DNA of 64,000 nucleotides from CAVZBW01 sp963773635 (GTDB lineage: Bacteria > Actinomycetota > Acidimicrobiia > Acidimicrobiales > RAAP-2). The notes beneath the pieces are model-generated. The model searched no databases. It was given only the letters and a program-made list of their open reading frames with translations, and had not been told where the DNA came from. Shown here in pieces: positions 33,752-42,816 of the stretch. How positions within the stretch are numbered: position 1 is the first letter of the stretch; each line of letters begins with the position of its first letter. Made by a program: the position numbers and the translations under genes. The DNA is taken from NCBI GenBank assembly GCA_963773635.1, contig CAVZBW010000005.1, forward strand, positions 2,604,001 to 2,668,000. The letters are read 5' to 3'.

Positions 33752-34560
33752 GGGACCGCTTCGGCCTCTTCGGCCTGGATCCTCGCCCACGACTCGCCGA
33801 CCACCTGGTCGAGGAACGACGCCTTGGGCCACCCGGCGTACGCAGCAAAGTGGAGGACCAGCTCACGCATCTCGTCCAAGGAGATGTCCCGGCTCTTGAG
33901 GGCCGAGTAGACGTGGGAGCGGATGGGCAGGACCGCGTCGTCCACCCCAACGGAGGCCAGCGTGATGAACCGGCGATCCCGCACGGACAGTCCGGGACGC
34001 TGCCAGACCTCTCCGAAGACGAAGTGCAAGATTCCCGCCGTCGTATACGGGCTGGTTCGGCCTGGCGGCGGCACGCAATTGACGGCGGCAAAGCACGCCT
34101 CTCCGCCCCGCAGGCGCTCCTCCGGATCGACCCCCGGCTTCCAGACCTCCAGCGGGCGCGTCTCGGGCGGCGGCTCGCCCCGCTCCGAGTTGAGCAGGGC
34201 CCGCTGCTGCCAGAGGACCTGGTCGGCAAAGGAGGCCTTGGGCCACCCGCAGTAGACCGCGAAGTGGAGGACGAACTCCTGGAGCTCCTCGAAGGTGATG
34301 TCGCCGCTCGCCAGCGCGGCATAGATGTTCGCCTCGATCGGGCCGACCGTGTCCGCCGCACAGGCGCAGGTGATGGCGACCCACCGGCGGTCTCGTCGGC
34401 TCAGACCCGGTCTGCCCCAGAGTTCGCCAAAGACGAAGCCCAGCAGTCCGGTCTCGATCGCCGGACTCCTCGGGTCGTCAAGGGGGCGGCACATCACCTC
34501 CTGGTAGAGCGAGCGAGCCGCCTCCAGCGAAGTGGCCTCACCGACGTCCGCCCGACCCAT
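33748..34560 (-). CDS. Tandem carboxymuconolactone decarboxylase (CMD)-like protein
   Basis: A roughly 270-residue protein made of two CMD/AhpD-type helical domains. The two copies are visible as parallel blocks: FGELWGRPGLSRRDRRWVAI with LHFAVYCGWPKASFADQV, and FGEVWQRPGLSVRDRRFITL with LHFAAYAGWPKASFLDQV. The AhpD-type CxxC redox pair is absent, so peroxidase activity is unlikely and decarboxylase or isomerase activity is more likely. ATG 34560 (GGGGGG eight bases upstream) is chosen over ATG 34575. Confidence 0.85.
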   Translation of the reverse strand: MGRADVGEATSLEAARSLYQEVMCRPLDDPRSPAIETGLLGFVFGELWGRPGLSRRDRRWVAITCACAADTVGPIEANIYAALASGDITFEELQEFVLHFAVYCGWPKASFADQVLWQQRALLNSERGEPPPETRPLEVWKPGVDPEERLRGGEACFAAVNCVPPPGRTSPYTTAGILHFVFGEVWQRPGLSVRDRRFITLASVGVDDAVLPIRSHVYSALKSRDISLDEMRELVLHFAAYAGWPKASFLDQVVGESWARIQAEEAEAVP

Positions 34561-36298
34561 CGGTGTTCCCCCCATGTCCGTCGCTCCAGGCACGCGCGCC
34601 GACCTCGGCATCCTCGCTGACGCCGGCACACAGCTTGGTGCAGCCGCTGGCATCTGTCACGCGGGCACCTGGGTCTTCGCCCGTCTCCCGTGCATCGCCG
34701 GCCGCCTCGGCGCCACGTGGCAGGCGCGTCGGCATACCGACCAGCGCCAGGCAGGCCCCGGCGAGGGCAACCGCGGCGGCCACCACCAGACCCAGGTCCG
34801 CTCCGTCGACAAAGGCCGAGCGGGCAGCCGTCTCGAGGAGTCGCCCCACCTCGCCGCCCGCCCGGGCGGACACCGCGAGGGCGCCGCCAACCGAGCCCAA
34901 GATGGTGTGCCGCAACGTCTCGGGGACCGAGGCGTGGCTCAACGCCGCGGACATCCGCTCCTGGTAGCGGGTGGAGAGGACGCTTCCCACGACGGCCACG
35001 CCGAGGGCGCCGCCAATCTGGATGAACGTGCCGTTTGTGGCGGATGCCACTGCCGTGTCCCCGCGGGGCACCGACCCCATGACCGACCCGGACACGGTCG
35101 GCATGACCAGTGCCCCCCCGACGCCGGTCAGGACCATGCCGGGCAAGATGCTCGCGTAGGTCGAGGCCGCCGAGGCCCCGGAGACCTGCCACAGCCCGAC
35201 GGCCACCAGCAGGAGCCCGCTCGCGGTGACGACCTTTGCACCGAGCAGGCGGACGAACAACGACGACAACGGTGCGACGACGGCGAGGGCGGCGGCGATG
35301 GGGAGCATGCGCAGCCCCGCCTCGAGGGCCGAGTAGCCGAGTTCGAACTGGAGGAACTGCGTCAGCACGAACAGGGCACCGACGAGGGAGAACAGGAGGA
35401 GGCCGACCGACGAGACGGCCATCGAGAAGCTCCGGCGTCGGAAAAACTCCAAGTTCAACATGGGGTGCTCGCTGTGGCGCTCCCAAGCCAGGAACCCGGC
35501 CAGCACGAGCAGGCCCATCGCCCCGGCAGAGACGACCAGGGTCGAGGACCAGCCGTGGATGGGAGCCTCGATGATCGCCCACAACACCAGGCCGAGGCCG
35601 CACACCGAGAGCACCCCCCCGACGACGTCCGGCCGGCCGGCCGCGGGGTTCTTCGAGTCCGGCACCAGCTTGAGGGCACAAAGGATCCCCGCCACGGCGA
35701 TCGGCACGTTGATGAGGAACACCGACCCCCACCAGAAGCGCGCCAGCAGGAGGCCGCCGATGATCGGCCCGACGGCGAAGCCGACGCCGCTGCTGCCCGC
35801 CCAGAATCCAATGGCCCGCTGCCGCTCCGCCGGGTCCGTAAAGACGGCGGTGACGATGGACAGCGTGGGCGGCATCATCAGGGCGGCCCCGATGCCCATG
35901 CTGGCGCGAGCGGCGATGAGCATCCCCACGGAACCGGAGAAGGCGGCCCACGCCGAGCCTCCGGCGAACGCCGTCATCCCCGTGAGGAGCACCCGCTTGC
36001 GGCCGACCCGGTCGGCGAGGCTGCCGGCGACCAGCAGCAGCCCGCCAAAGACGAGGGCATAGGCGTCGACGATCCACTGCAGTTGGGTGGACGTGGCGCT
36101 GAGGTCCCGCACCAGCGTGGGGAGCGCCACATTGAGCACCGTGTTGTCGAGGTTCAAGATGAGCACCGTCGAGCACAGGACCGCGAGCGTCAGCCACCGC
36201 GAGCGCGGCCCCGAGCGATCCGCCGTGAGGGCCCTCTCGCCTTGCCCACCGAGCGTGCCGACGACTGGACCGTCCCGCAGATCTCCCACCTCGCCCAT
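34538..36298 (-). CDS. MFS drug-exporter-type transporter (DHA2/EmrB family)
   Basis: A 586-residue major facilitator with about 14 membrane helices. Signatures are LDNTVLNVALPTLVRDL in helix 1 (motif D1 of the 14-helix group), the loop 2-3 motif GSLADRVGRKRVLLTG, and GPIIGGLLLARFWWG. A long hydrophilic C-terminal tail of about 65 residues extends past the last helix and overlaps the CMD gene. It probably exports, or less likely imports, the compound handled by the downstream enzymes. Confidence 0.87.
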   Translation of the reverse strand: MGEVGDLRDGPVVGTLGGQGERALTADRSGPRSRWLTLAVLCSTVLILNLDNTVLNVALPTLVRDLSATSTQLQWIVDAYALVFGGLLLVAGSLADRVGRKRVLLTGMTAFAGGSAWAAFSGSVGMLIAARASMGIGAALMMPPTLSIVTAVFTDPAERQRAIGFWAGSSGVGFAVGPIIGGLLLARFWWGSVFLINVPIAVAGILCALKLVPDSKNPAAGRPDVVGGVLSVCGLGLVLWAIIEAPIHGWSSTLVVSAGAMGLLVLAGFLAWERHSEHPMLNLEFFRRRSFSMAVSSVGLLLFSLVGALFVLTQFLQFELGYSALEAGLRMLPIAAALAVVAPLSSLFVRLLGAKVVTASGLLLVAVGLWQVSGASAASTYASILPGMVLTGVGGALVMPTVSGSVMGSVPRGDTAVASATNGTFIQIGGALGVAVVGSVLSTRYQERMSAALSHASVPETLRHTILGSVGGALAVSARAGGEVGRLLETAARSAFVDGADLGLVVAAAVALAGACLALVGMPTRLPRGAEAAGDARETGEDPGARVTDASGCTKLCAGVSEDAEVGARAWSDGHGGNTDGSGGRR

Positions 36299-36353
36299 TG
36301 TCGGCGGGGCTCGGCTCCCGGACCAGGGTCCTTTGTCCTCACCCGGCCCATCC

Positions 36354-37238
36354 CTACTCCGTCCGGGAGAGTCCCCTCACGGCCAAGCCGAAGAAGATCA
36401 CGGCGAAGATCACCACGATCGCCAGCTCGAGCCACATGGGCAAGGGCCATCCAAACCACGTCACACTGGTGGAGAAGTGCGCCCGAGCCAGGGTGGACAT
36501 GTGTTGGGCCTCGAAGATCACCTGGCGGAAGGGTGCGATGGCGTAGGTCAACGGGTTGAGCCGCGTGATGAAGGCCAACCACGAAGGCAGCCCGTTCAGA
36601 GGGAACAGCGCACCGGAGAGGAAGAGCATTGGCAACAGCAACATCTGCATGACCACCTGAAAGGACTCCATCTTGGAGATGCGGCTGGCCACGAAGACCC
36701 CGAAGGTGGTCATGGCGACGGCCATGAGGAGCTCGAGACAGAGCATCTGCAGCACGAGCAGCGGGGTGAGGTGGATCCCGACCAGAGGAGCCAGCACCAA
36801 CATGATGGTGCCTTGCAGGGCCGCCACGGTGGCGCCACCGAACATCTTGCCGAGGACGAGGGTGGCACGGCTCACGGGCGCGATGAGCATCTCGCGGAGG
36901 AACCCGAATTCGCGGTCCCACACGATCGAGAGCGCCGAGAACATCGCCGTCATCACCACGCTCATGGCCACAACGCCGGGATAGACGAACTGGTGAAAGT
37001 TGAAGCCTCCGACGGTCCCCACCAGCCCGCTCATGCCGTAGCCGAGCACGAAGAGGAACAGGATCGGCTGGATCAGGCCGCTCAGGATCCGGGTCCGCGT
37101 CCGGACGTAGCGGATCAGCTCGCGCTCCCACACCATTGCCACGACACGGAGCTCGGCGAAGGGGCCGCCTCGGAGGTCCACAACGGGGGCTGGCGGCTTG
37201 GCCTCCTCCCCAGGAGGTCGGGTGGTGATGACCGTCAT
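36354..37238 (-). CDS. ABC-2 type exporter permease (DrrB-like)
   Basis: A 294-residue permease with six helices and the ABC-2 signature (RYVRTRTRILSGLIQPILFL, REMLIAPVSRATLVLGKMF, MLFLSGALFPLNGLPSWLAF, LNPLTYAIAPFRQVIF). It pairs with the ATPase whose gene ends 13 nt upstream. DrrAB-type systems extrude antibiotics or lipids. Start ATG 37238. Confidence 0.9.
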   Translation of the reverse strand: MTVITTRPPGEEAKPPAPVVDLRGGPFAELRVVAMVWERELIRYVRTRTRILSGLIQPILFLFVLGYGMSGLVGTVGGFNFHQFVYPGVVAMSVVMTAMFSALSIVWDREFGFLREMLIAPVSRATLVLGKMFGGATVAALQGTIMLVLAPLVGIHLTPLLVLQMLCLELLMAVAMTTFGVFVASRISKMESFQVVMQMLLLPMLFLSGALFPLNGLPSWLAFITRLNPLTYAIAPFRQVIFEAQHMSTLARAHFSTSVTWFGWPLPMWLELAIVVIFAVIFFGLAVRGLSRTE

Positions 37239-37251
37239 CTCCCCACTCCGA

Positions 37252-38277
37252 TCAGTGTCGGCGAGCGCCGTGCGCCCGGGCAAACATCGGCAGCGCACCG
37301 TTGCCATGTTGTTGGCGGATCTCTCGGCCCGTGTAGTGCAAGAACACGTCGTCGAGCGTCGGACGGTGGACCCGCACGCTGTACACCGGCACGCCAACGC
37401 TTGCGATGAGTGCCCCCACGGCGGTCTCCTCGTCCTCCACGTAGACGGTGAGCCCATCTTCGGTTGGCTCCACTCGGTACCCGGCGATCCGCAACGTGCT
37501 GAGCGCCGCATCGTCGTCGGCCGAGTGGAGCTCGACGGTGTCGCTGCCAACCGAGGCCTTGAGAGCACCGGGGGTATCGAGAGCGATGATCGTGCCGTGG
37601 TCGATGATGGCGATGCGCTCGGCATTCTCTGCCTCGTCCATGTAGTGCGTCGTGAGGAAGATCGTGATCCCTTCCTCACGGCGCAGGCGGTGGACGTCCT
37701 CCCAGATGAGGGCGCGTGTCTGGGGGTCCAGGCCCACGGTCGGCTCATCGAGGAAGAGCACGCGTGGTGTGTGGAGCATGCCACGAGCGATCTCGAGGCG
37801 CCGTGCCATCCCGCCCGAATAGGTCGAGACGAGGTCCTTGCGCCGCTCCGTCAACGCAACCAGGCTCAGGACGCGGCTGATGCGCTCTTCGACCTTGGCG
37901 GCAGGCACCCCGTAGAGGACGGCGTGGAAGCGCAGGTTCTCCTCGGCGGTGAGCTGGTCGTCGAGGGTCTGCTCCTGGAAGACCAGCCCGATACGACGGC
38001 GGACCCACCGGGCCTCGGTCACGACGTCAAAGCCGGCCACCCTCGCGGAGCCGGCGGTGGGGCGAGCCAGTGTGCAGAGCATCTTGATGGTGGTGGACTT
38101 TCCCGCTCCATTGGGCCCGAGAAAGGCAAAGATCTCGCCCTGGGCGACCTCGAAGCTGACGTCCTTCACGGCGACGAATTCCCCGTAGGTCTTGGTCAGG
38201 CCGCGCACCTCCACGGCAGGTGTGCCCTCGGAAGGGGGCACCACCGGAGACCGGCGACCGAGGTCCAATGCGCTCAC
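37252..38277 (-). CDS. ABC exporter ATP-binding protein (DrrA-like)
   Basis: A 341-residue ATPase with Walker A GPNGAGKST, Q-loop VFQEQTLDDQLTA, signature YSGGMARRLEIA, Walker B VLFLDEPTVGLDPQTR and the H-loop in TTHYMDEAE. The C-terminal extension (VGVPVYSVRVHRPTLDDVFL) is the DrrA-type regulatory tail. It is first in a two-gene operon with the ABC-2 permease. GTG 38277. Confidence 0.92.
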   Translation of the reverse strand: MSALDLGRRSPVVPPSEGTPAVEVRGLTKTYGEFVAVKDVSFEVAQGEIFAFLGPNGAGKSTTIKMLCTLARPTAGSARVAGFDVVTEARWVRRRIGLVFQEQTLDDQLTAEENLRFHAVLYGVPAAKVEERISRVLSLVALTERRKDLVSTYSGGMARRLEIARGMLHTPRVLFLDEPTVGLDPQTRALIWEDVHRLRREEGITIFLTTHYMDEAENAERIAIIDHGTIIALDTPGALKASVGSDTVELHSADDDAALSTLRIAGYRVEPTEDGLTVYVEDEETAVGALIASVGVPVYSVRVHRPTLDDVFLHYTGREIRQQHGNGALPMFARAHGARRH

Positions 38278-38382
38278 GCACCCATCATTGAGTACGGTGA
38301 ACAGGGGAAACAGGGCCGATGGTCCTAACCGGCCAGGGCAGCGCCAGGACAGCGATCAACGAGTCGTGGTATCGGTGGCGTC

Positions 38383-39555
38383 GTGGATTGGCTGCTCTTC
38401 GCCCTGGGCGTGGTCGTCGTCACCTTGAACGCCGCCAGCGTGTTGTTCACCATGGTCTTGCCTCGGCGACCGAGAGGCATCGAACGGACGTCGCTGTTGG
38501 TCAATCGCCTGGTCCGCAACACGGTTGGGGGTATCTCCCGTCTCGCCCGGACGTACGAGGGCAAGGACGCGATACTCGCGCCCACCGCCCCCCTGGCCCT
38601 CCTGGCGCAGCTGTTGTTCTGGGCGGCCTGCTTCATCATCGGCTTCGGGTTGATCCTTCAGCCGACGACGCACGACCTGTCCAAAGGGCTGCTCCAAGCG
38701 ATGACCGCGCTCTTCACGGTCGGCGCCGTTCACGCGGGTGGTCCCGAGAACGAGGCGGTGGACATCTGCGTGGGCGCCATCTGGGTGGTGGTCGTGGCAC
38801 TCCAGATTGCGTACCTGCCGGCCCTCTACGCCTCCTTCAGCCAGAGGGAGGGCCTGGTGGCGATGCTCGAGAGCCGTGCCGGGGTACCGGCGTGGGGTCC
38901 CGAGCTCCTGGCACGCCACCAATTGGTCGGCATCACCGACACGCTCCCGGACTTTTACGCCCAGTGGGAGGAGTGGTCCGCCGGGGTCGCGGAGAGCCAC
39001 ACGACGTACCCGGTCCTCTTGCTCTTTCGATCGCCGGAGCCGTGGTTCTCGTGGCTGGTCGGCCTCCTCGCCGTGCTCGACGGCGCCGCGATGCACCTCG
39101 CGCTCAGTCCGACGACCGCGTCATCCCAAGCAAGACTCTGCTTGCGGATGGGCTTCACGGCGCTCAATCGCGTCGCCACCACCATCGGTTGGGAGGTCGA
39201 CCTCGACCCCGATCCCGAGGGGCCCATCCAGCTCACCTACGAGGAGTTTGCGGACGCCGTCCGCATGCTGCAGGAGGTGGGCTTCGACACCGAGCGCACG
39301 GCGGAGGAGGCATGGCCGGACTTCCGAGGTTGGCGGGTCAACTACGAGACCGTCTCGTACCGGCTCGCCGATCGCCTCACCGCGCCCCCGGCGCCCTGGT
39401 CGGGACACCGCAGCCACCTCGCCGCGGGCTTCGTCGCACCACGGCGCCCGCCGCAGCGCCGGCCGGACTCGTCGTTCGACTATCGCCGACCCGCCGTGGT
39501 CAACGACCCGGTGCGCAGGACCGGGCGCCGGAGTCGACGGTCGGACTCCACGTAG
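38383..39555 (+). CDS. Membrane protein with an ion-channel-like core
   Basis: A 390-residue protein not confidently recognised. Four hydrophobic helices lie in the first 150 residues (WLLFALGVVVVTLNAASVLF, LALLAQLLFWAACFIIGFGL, the re-entrant-looking segment LQAMTALFTVGAVHAGG, and AIWVVVVALQIAYLPALYA). The arrangement resembles a two-pore-type channel subunit, but the selectivity TxGYG motif is absent (it reads FTVGAVH). The C-terminal half is a soluble helical domain with a basic, Pro-rich tail. GTG 38383 starts it, divergent from the DrrAB-like operon. Confidence 0.7.
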   Translation: MDWLLFALGVVVVTLNAASVLFTMVLPRRPRGIERTSLLVNRLVRNTVGGISRLARTYEGKDAILAPTAPLALLAQLLFWAACFIIGFGLILQPTTHDLSKGLLQAMTALFTVGAVHAGGPENEAVDICVGAIWVVVVALQIAYLPALYASFSQREGLVAMLESRAGVPAWGPELLARHQLVGITDTLPDFYAQWEEWSAGVAESHTTYPVLLLFRSPEPWFSWLVGLLAVLDGAAMHLALSPTTASSQARLCLRMGFTALNRVATTIGWEVDLDPDPEGPIQLTYEEFADAVRMLQEVGFDTERTAEEAWPDFRGWRVNYETVSYRLADRLTAPPAPWSGHRSHLAAGFVAPRRPPQRRPDSSFDYRRPAVVNDPVRRTGRRSRRSDST

Positions 39556-39657
39556 GCAGCGCTCGCTCTCGACAAGTCGGCGCACGATGACATTGCGCTC
39601 GTCCACGGACGTTCTCCCGTCACACCTTGGGCGGCCGGTACGGGGAGGGATGATAAG

Positions 39658-40983
39658 TCACGACCGAGCCGGCGACGGCTCGTGTTGCTCCCGGACTCCC
39701 GATCGCCAGATGCCCGCCATGGAGACGGCGCACAGCACCGCCAGGGCGATCGCGCAGACGAGCACGGCCCGAAAGTCTCCGTAGGACTCCGACGCCATGC
39801 CGACTCCGATGACCGGGATCGTCAGGCCGACGTACGCGAACACGAAGTAGGTGGAGACGACCCTTCCCCGGATCTCCGGGGGAGCCAGGCGATTGGCGGT
39901 GGAGAGGCTGCCGATGAACACCGCCCCGACCGCCACACCGCCGACCAGGGTGCCGGCGAGGAACAGGGACATCGACGCCTGCGACAACGCCGCCACGATC
40001 AGTGCCAGCCCGGCGAGCAGGGTGGCGAGCCCGGAGAAGATCACGGGCCGGCTCGGGAACCGAGCCAACACGAGCTGGGTGAGCGTGGCGGCGGCGAAGA
40101 TGGCGAACACCACCGCGCCACCGACGGCGTGGCTGTCCTCGTGGAGCACCCCTCCGAGAAAGCTGGGTGCGAGTGCGCTGAACAGCCCGAGGAGGGAGAA
40201 GGCCGCGAAGCCGGCCACCCCGGCGGCGACGAACTCGCGGCGTCCGGCGACCGGTATCCCGAGACCGGAAAACCTCAGCGTGAGCCGCTGGCGGTTCGTC
40301 ACCGTCTCCGGGACGAGGACCAGACCCACGGCGGCGACCGCCAGGAAGGCCAGGTAGACCTCGAACACGAGCACCGTCGGATTTGGGCCGTACTCGGCGA
40401 AGAGTCCTGCGATCAACGGACCGAGCCCCAACCCGCCCATGTTGGCGGCCGTCGCCACCATCGGAGCCCGCCGAGAGGACGAGCCCGCGTAGGTCTCGGT
40501 CAGCGCCGCCGTCGCGGTGCCCGTAGTGAGCCCGGCCGCGAGGCCGGACAGGATGCGACCGACGAAGAGCAAGCCCAGATCGGGAGCAAGGATGAACACG
40601 ACCGAGCTTGCGGCGCTCAGGGCCAACGCCGTGAAGAGAACCGGCCTTCTCCCCACCTGGTCGGACGACCGACCGGCCAACAGCAGGGCGGCCAGGACGC
40701 CGGCCGCGTAGGAGGCGAAGATCACGGTGATGATCCCGGAGGAGAAGTGCCATTGGCTCTGATAGATGACGTAGAGCGGTGTCGGCAAAGTCGTGCCGAG
40801 CATGAGCGCGGCAAAGATGTACGTCACCAGCCAGAAGGCAACGGGGCGTCCGACCTCCAGGCGAGGCCGGCTCGGGCCGACCACGTCGTCCAGACAGTCG
40901 ACGCAGGGCCGGTCGGCCCCGACTAACGCCCCCGGGGACTCCTTCGCCGAGAGGGCGGCATCACGACGAGATCCTCCGACCAT
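39658..40983 (-). CDS. MFS transporter, 12 helices
   Basis: A 441-residue major facilitator. A hydrophilic N-terminus of about 48 residues precedes helix 1 (PVAFWLVTYIFAALMLGTTL). The loop 2-3 motif is AGRSSDQVGRRPVLF and TTGTATAALTETYAGS sits in the middle of the first half. The pattern resembles the drug/sugar exporter subgroup. The next gene on the strand is the epoxide hydrolase upstream; the 91-nt gap holds no gene. Substrate unknown. Confidence 0.85.
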   Translation of the reverse strand: MVGGSRRDAALSAKESPGALVGADRPCVDCLDDVVGPSRPRLEVGRPVAFWLVTYIFAALMLGTTLPTPLYVIYQSQWHFSSGIITVIFASYAAGVLAALLLAGRSSDQVGRRPVLFTALALSAASSVVFILAPDLGLLFVGRILSGLAAGLTTGTATAALTETYAGSSSRRAPMVATAANMGGLGLGPLIAGLFAEYGPNPTVLVFEVYLAFLAVAAVGLVLVPETVTNRQRLTLRFSGLGIPVAGRREFVAAGVAGFAAFSLLGLFSALAPSFLGGVLHEDSHAVGGAVVFAIFAAATLTQLVLARFPSRPVIFSGLATLLAGLALIVAALSQASMSLFLAGTLVGGVAVGAVFIGSLSTANRLAPPEIRGRVVSTYFVFAYVGLTIPVIGVGMASESYGDFRAVLVCAIALAVLCAVSMAGIWRSGVREQHEPSPARS

Positions 40984-41074
40984 CCTCGCCTCCCTGTCTG
41001 GGGCGCTTCCGCGGTTGGCGGTGTCGGTCCCAATTACCCAGCCTAAGCGAGACGACGCGTCTCGCCGAGGGTGC

Positions 41075-42253
41075 TCACCCCCGCCTCAGGGGTCGGAAGA
41101 ACCGGCGCAGCTCGTCGACGAGGGCGCCGGGGTTCTCGAGTGCCGGAAAGTGGCCGCCTCGGTCGATGGACGCGTAGTGGCGAAGGTCGTACCAGGGCTC
41201 GACCAGCTCGCGCGGCGGGGCATTCGGGTCCCGAAACACCGAGAGGCCCGTCGGCACCTCCACCCGAGCCGGCGGCTCGATGGTCCCGCCGGGGCCGAAG
41301 GTCTCGTAGTACAGCCGCATCGACGGCCCGATCGTCCGGGTAAACCAATAGATCGAGACGTTGGTCAAAAGCTCGTCGGCCGTGTAGACGCGTAGGGGAT
41401 CTCGGTTGCCGAGCTCGTCGGCACAGTCGCTCCAGCGCCACCACTTCTCGAGGATCCACGCCGCGAGGCCCGCCGGGGAGTCGTTCAGTGCGAAGGCCGG
41501 CGTCTGGGGCTTGGTCCGCTGGAGATGCACGTAGCCCCACTCCCGTTCCCGGTAGCGCTGCAGCGCCTCCCACCATTGGCGTTGGTCCTCGGTCAGCGTG
41601 TCCGGATCGACGGGGACGCTGGTCATCGTCAGGTGGAGGCCGATCATCCGGTCCGGGTGGGAGGCACCGAGCGCGGTCGCGACGGCGCAGCCCCAGTCGC
41701 CGCCGTGGGCGCCAAAGCGCTCGTAGCCCAGTGCGGACATCAGGTCCACCCACAGATCGGCGATCCGCCCGGCCGACATGCCCCGCTCCGACGGCGCGCC
41801 CGAAAACCCGTAGCCCGGCAGCGACGGCACGATCACGTCGAACGCGTCACGCGGATCGCCGCCGTGGGCCGCCGGATCGGCGAGCGGACCGACGACCTTG
41901 CCAAACTCGAAGAACGAGCTCGGCCACCCGTGCGTGACGATCAGCGGTAGGGGATCCGGGCCCCGCCCCCGGACATGGACGCAATGGACGTCGAGGCCGC
42001 CGAGTCGTACGAGGACCTGCGGCAGGGCGTTGAGCAGCGTCTCCTGCTCACGCCATTCGAAGCTCTCGGACCAATAGGCACATAGGTCGCGTAGCCAGGC
42101 GACGTCGGTCCCGTAGTCCCACCCCGTACCGGGAATCGGATCCGGCCAACGAGTGGCGGTGAGGCGCCGCCGGAGGTCGTCGATCTCCTCGTCGGCCACG
42201 TCGATGGTGAAGGGCCGGACGCTGGCGTCGCCGGCCGAGTCCCGGACGGACAC
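41075..42253 (-). CDS. Epoxide hydrolase (EHN-type alpha/beta hydrolase)
   Basis: A 392-residue enzyme of the microsomal-type epoxide hydrolase family. The N-terminal EHN domain (VADEEIDDLRRRLTATRWPD) wraps the alpha/beta core. The oxyanion motif is HGWPSSFFEF, the nucleophile Asp lies in HGGDWGCAVA and the general-base His in DRGGHFPALENP; the lid Tyr residues appear around YWFTRTIGPSMRLYYE. It would open an epoxide to a diol, for detoxification or catabolism. Start GTG 42253. Confidence 0.9.
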   Translation of the reverse strand: MSVRDSAGDASVRPFTIDVADEEIDDLRRRLTATRWPDPIPGTGWDYGTDVAWLRDLCAYWSESFEWREQETLLNALPQVLVRLGGLDVHCVHVRGRGPDPLPLIVTHGWPSSFFEFGKVVGPLADPAAHGGDPRDAFDVIVPSLPGYGFSGAPSERGMSAGRIADLWVDLMSALGYERFGAHGGDWGCAVATALGASHPDRMIGLHLTMTSVPVDPDTLTEDQRQWWEALQRYREREWGYVHLQRTKPQTPAFALNDSPAGLAAWILEKWWRWSDCADELGNRDPLRVYTADELLTNVSIYWFTRTIGPSMRLYYETFGPGGTIEPPARVEVPTGLSVFRDPNAPPRELVEPWYDLRHYASIDRGGHFPALENPGALVDELRRFFRPLRRG

Positions 42254-42425
42254 GAACGATCAGTAGCCCAACCGGCGGGGCAGAACGCAGGGTCTCCGTC
42301 CCGGTCAGCCGGCGATGGGGATAGCCGACCTCCCACTCGACGTCGTCAAAGACGGCACCACACCCACACGGGTCGTCGTCCTTGCCCACGAGGAACGGAT
42401 CGGTGCCATCGCAACGCCGGATCAT
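42254..42425 (-). other. Possible small Cys-containing protein (gene end uncertain)
   Basis: A frame from ATG 42425 encodes MIRRCDGTDPFLVGKDDDP followed by CGCGAVFDDVEWEVGYPHRRL, a protein-like stretch with three Cys residues. It then runs on into the epoxide hydrolase gene in another frame, ending at 42048. The first 40-50 residues look like a genuine small protein; the rest looks like shadow sequence. This could be a short real gene with a damaged end. Confidence 0.35.
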
Positions 42426-42473
42426 TGATCACCCATTCAACACCCAAATGGAAAGGTGTCTCGAAGGAGCCCC

Positions 42474-42731
42474 CTAGCGCGGTCGCCCTCGACCCGGCCG
42501 GTCCAGCTCGGTGACGACCTCGCGTACGGCATCGAGGCACTCGGCGAGCGCGTCGACGGACCGGCTCAGGGCCTCCGCCAATTCCGGGACGTCGGATCCT
42601 CCCCGCCTGGCCCCGGCGAGATGGCCCTGGGCGCGTGCGAGGCTTGCTCGAGCGTTGGCGATGCTCACGGTCTCCTTGTGGCAGACCACCGGGCTCGGGT
42701 CAAGCAGCCACCCGAACTCCGGGTAAACCAT
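42474..42731 (-). CDS. Small helical protein of unknown function
   Basis: An 85-residue protein from ATG 42731 beginning MVYPEFGWLLDPSPVVCHKE and continuing as amphipathic helix (SIANARASLARAQGHL, LAEALSRSVDALAECLDAVR) to an Arg-rich end. The coding pattern is plausible and it is divergent from the isomerase-like gene. I do not recognise the family. Confidence 0.45.
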   Translation of the reverse strand: MVYPEFGWLLDPSPVVCHKETVSIANARASLARAQGHLAGARRGGSDVPELAEALSRSVDALAECLDAVREVVTELDRPGRGRPR

Positions 42732-42816
42732 GTGACGCCGAGATGACCGCTCGTCGGGCGCCGGGCCGTCGAGGTGAGGCGACATGGCCTTCGAGCGAGG
42801 CGAATACGCTCCAGGC

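Noticed and set aside
33748..34560. AhpD-type alkyl hydroperoxidase
   Set aside because: Both helical domains lack the CxxC redox pair, so a CMD-like role is more likely.
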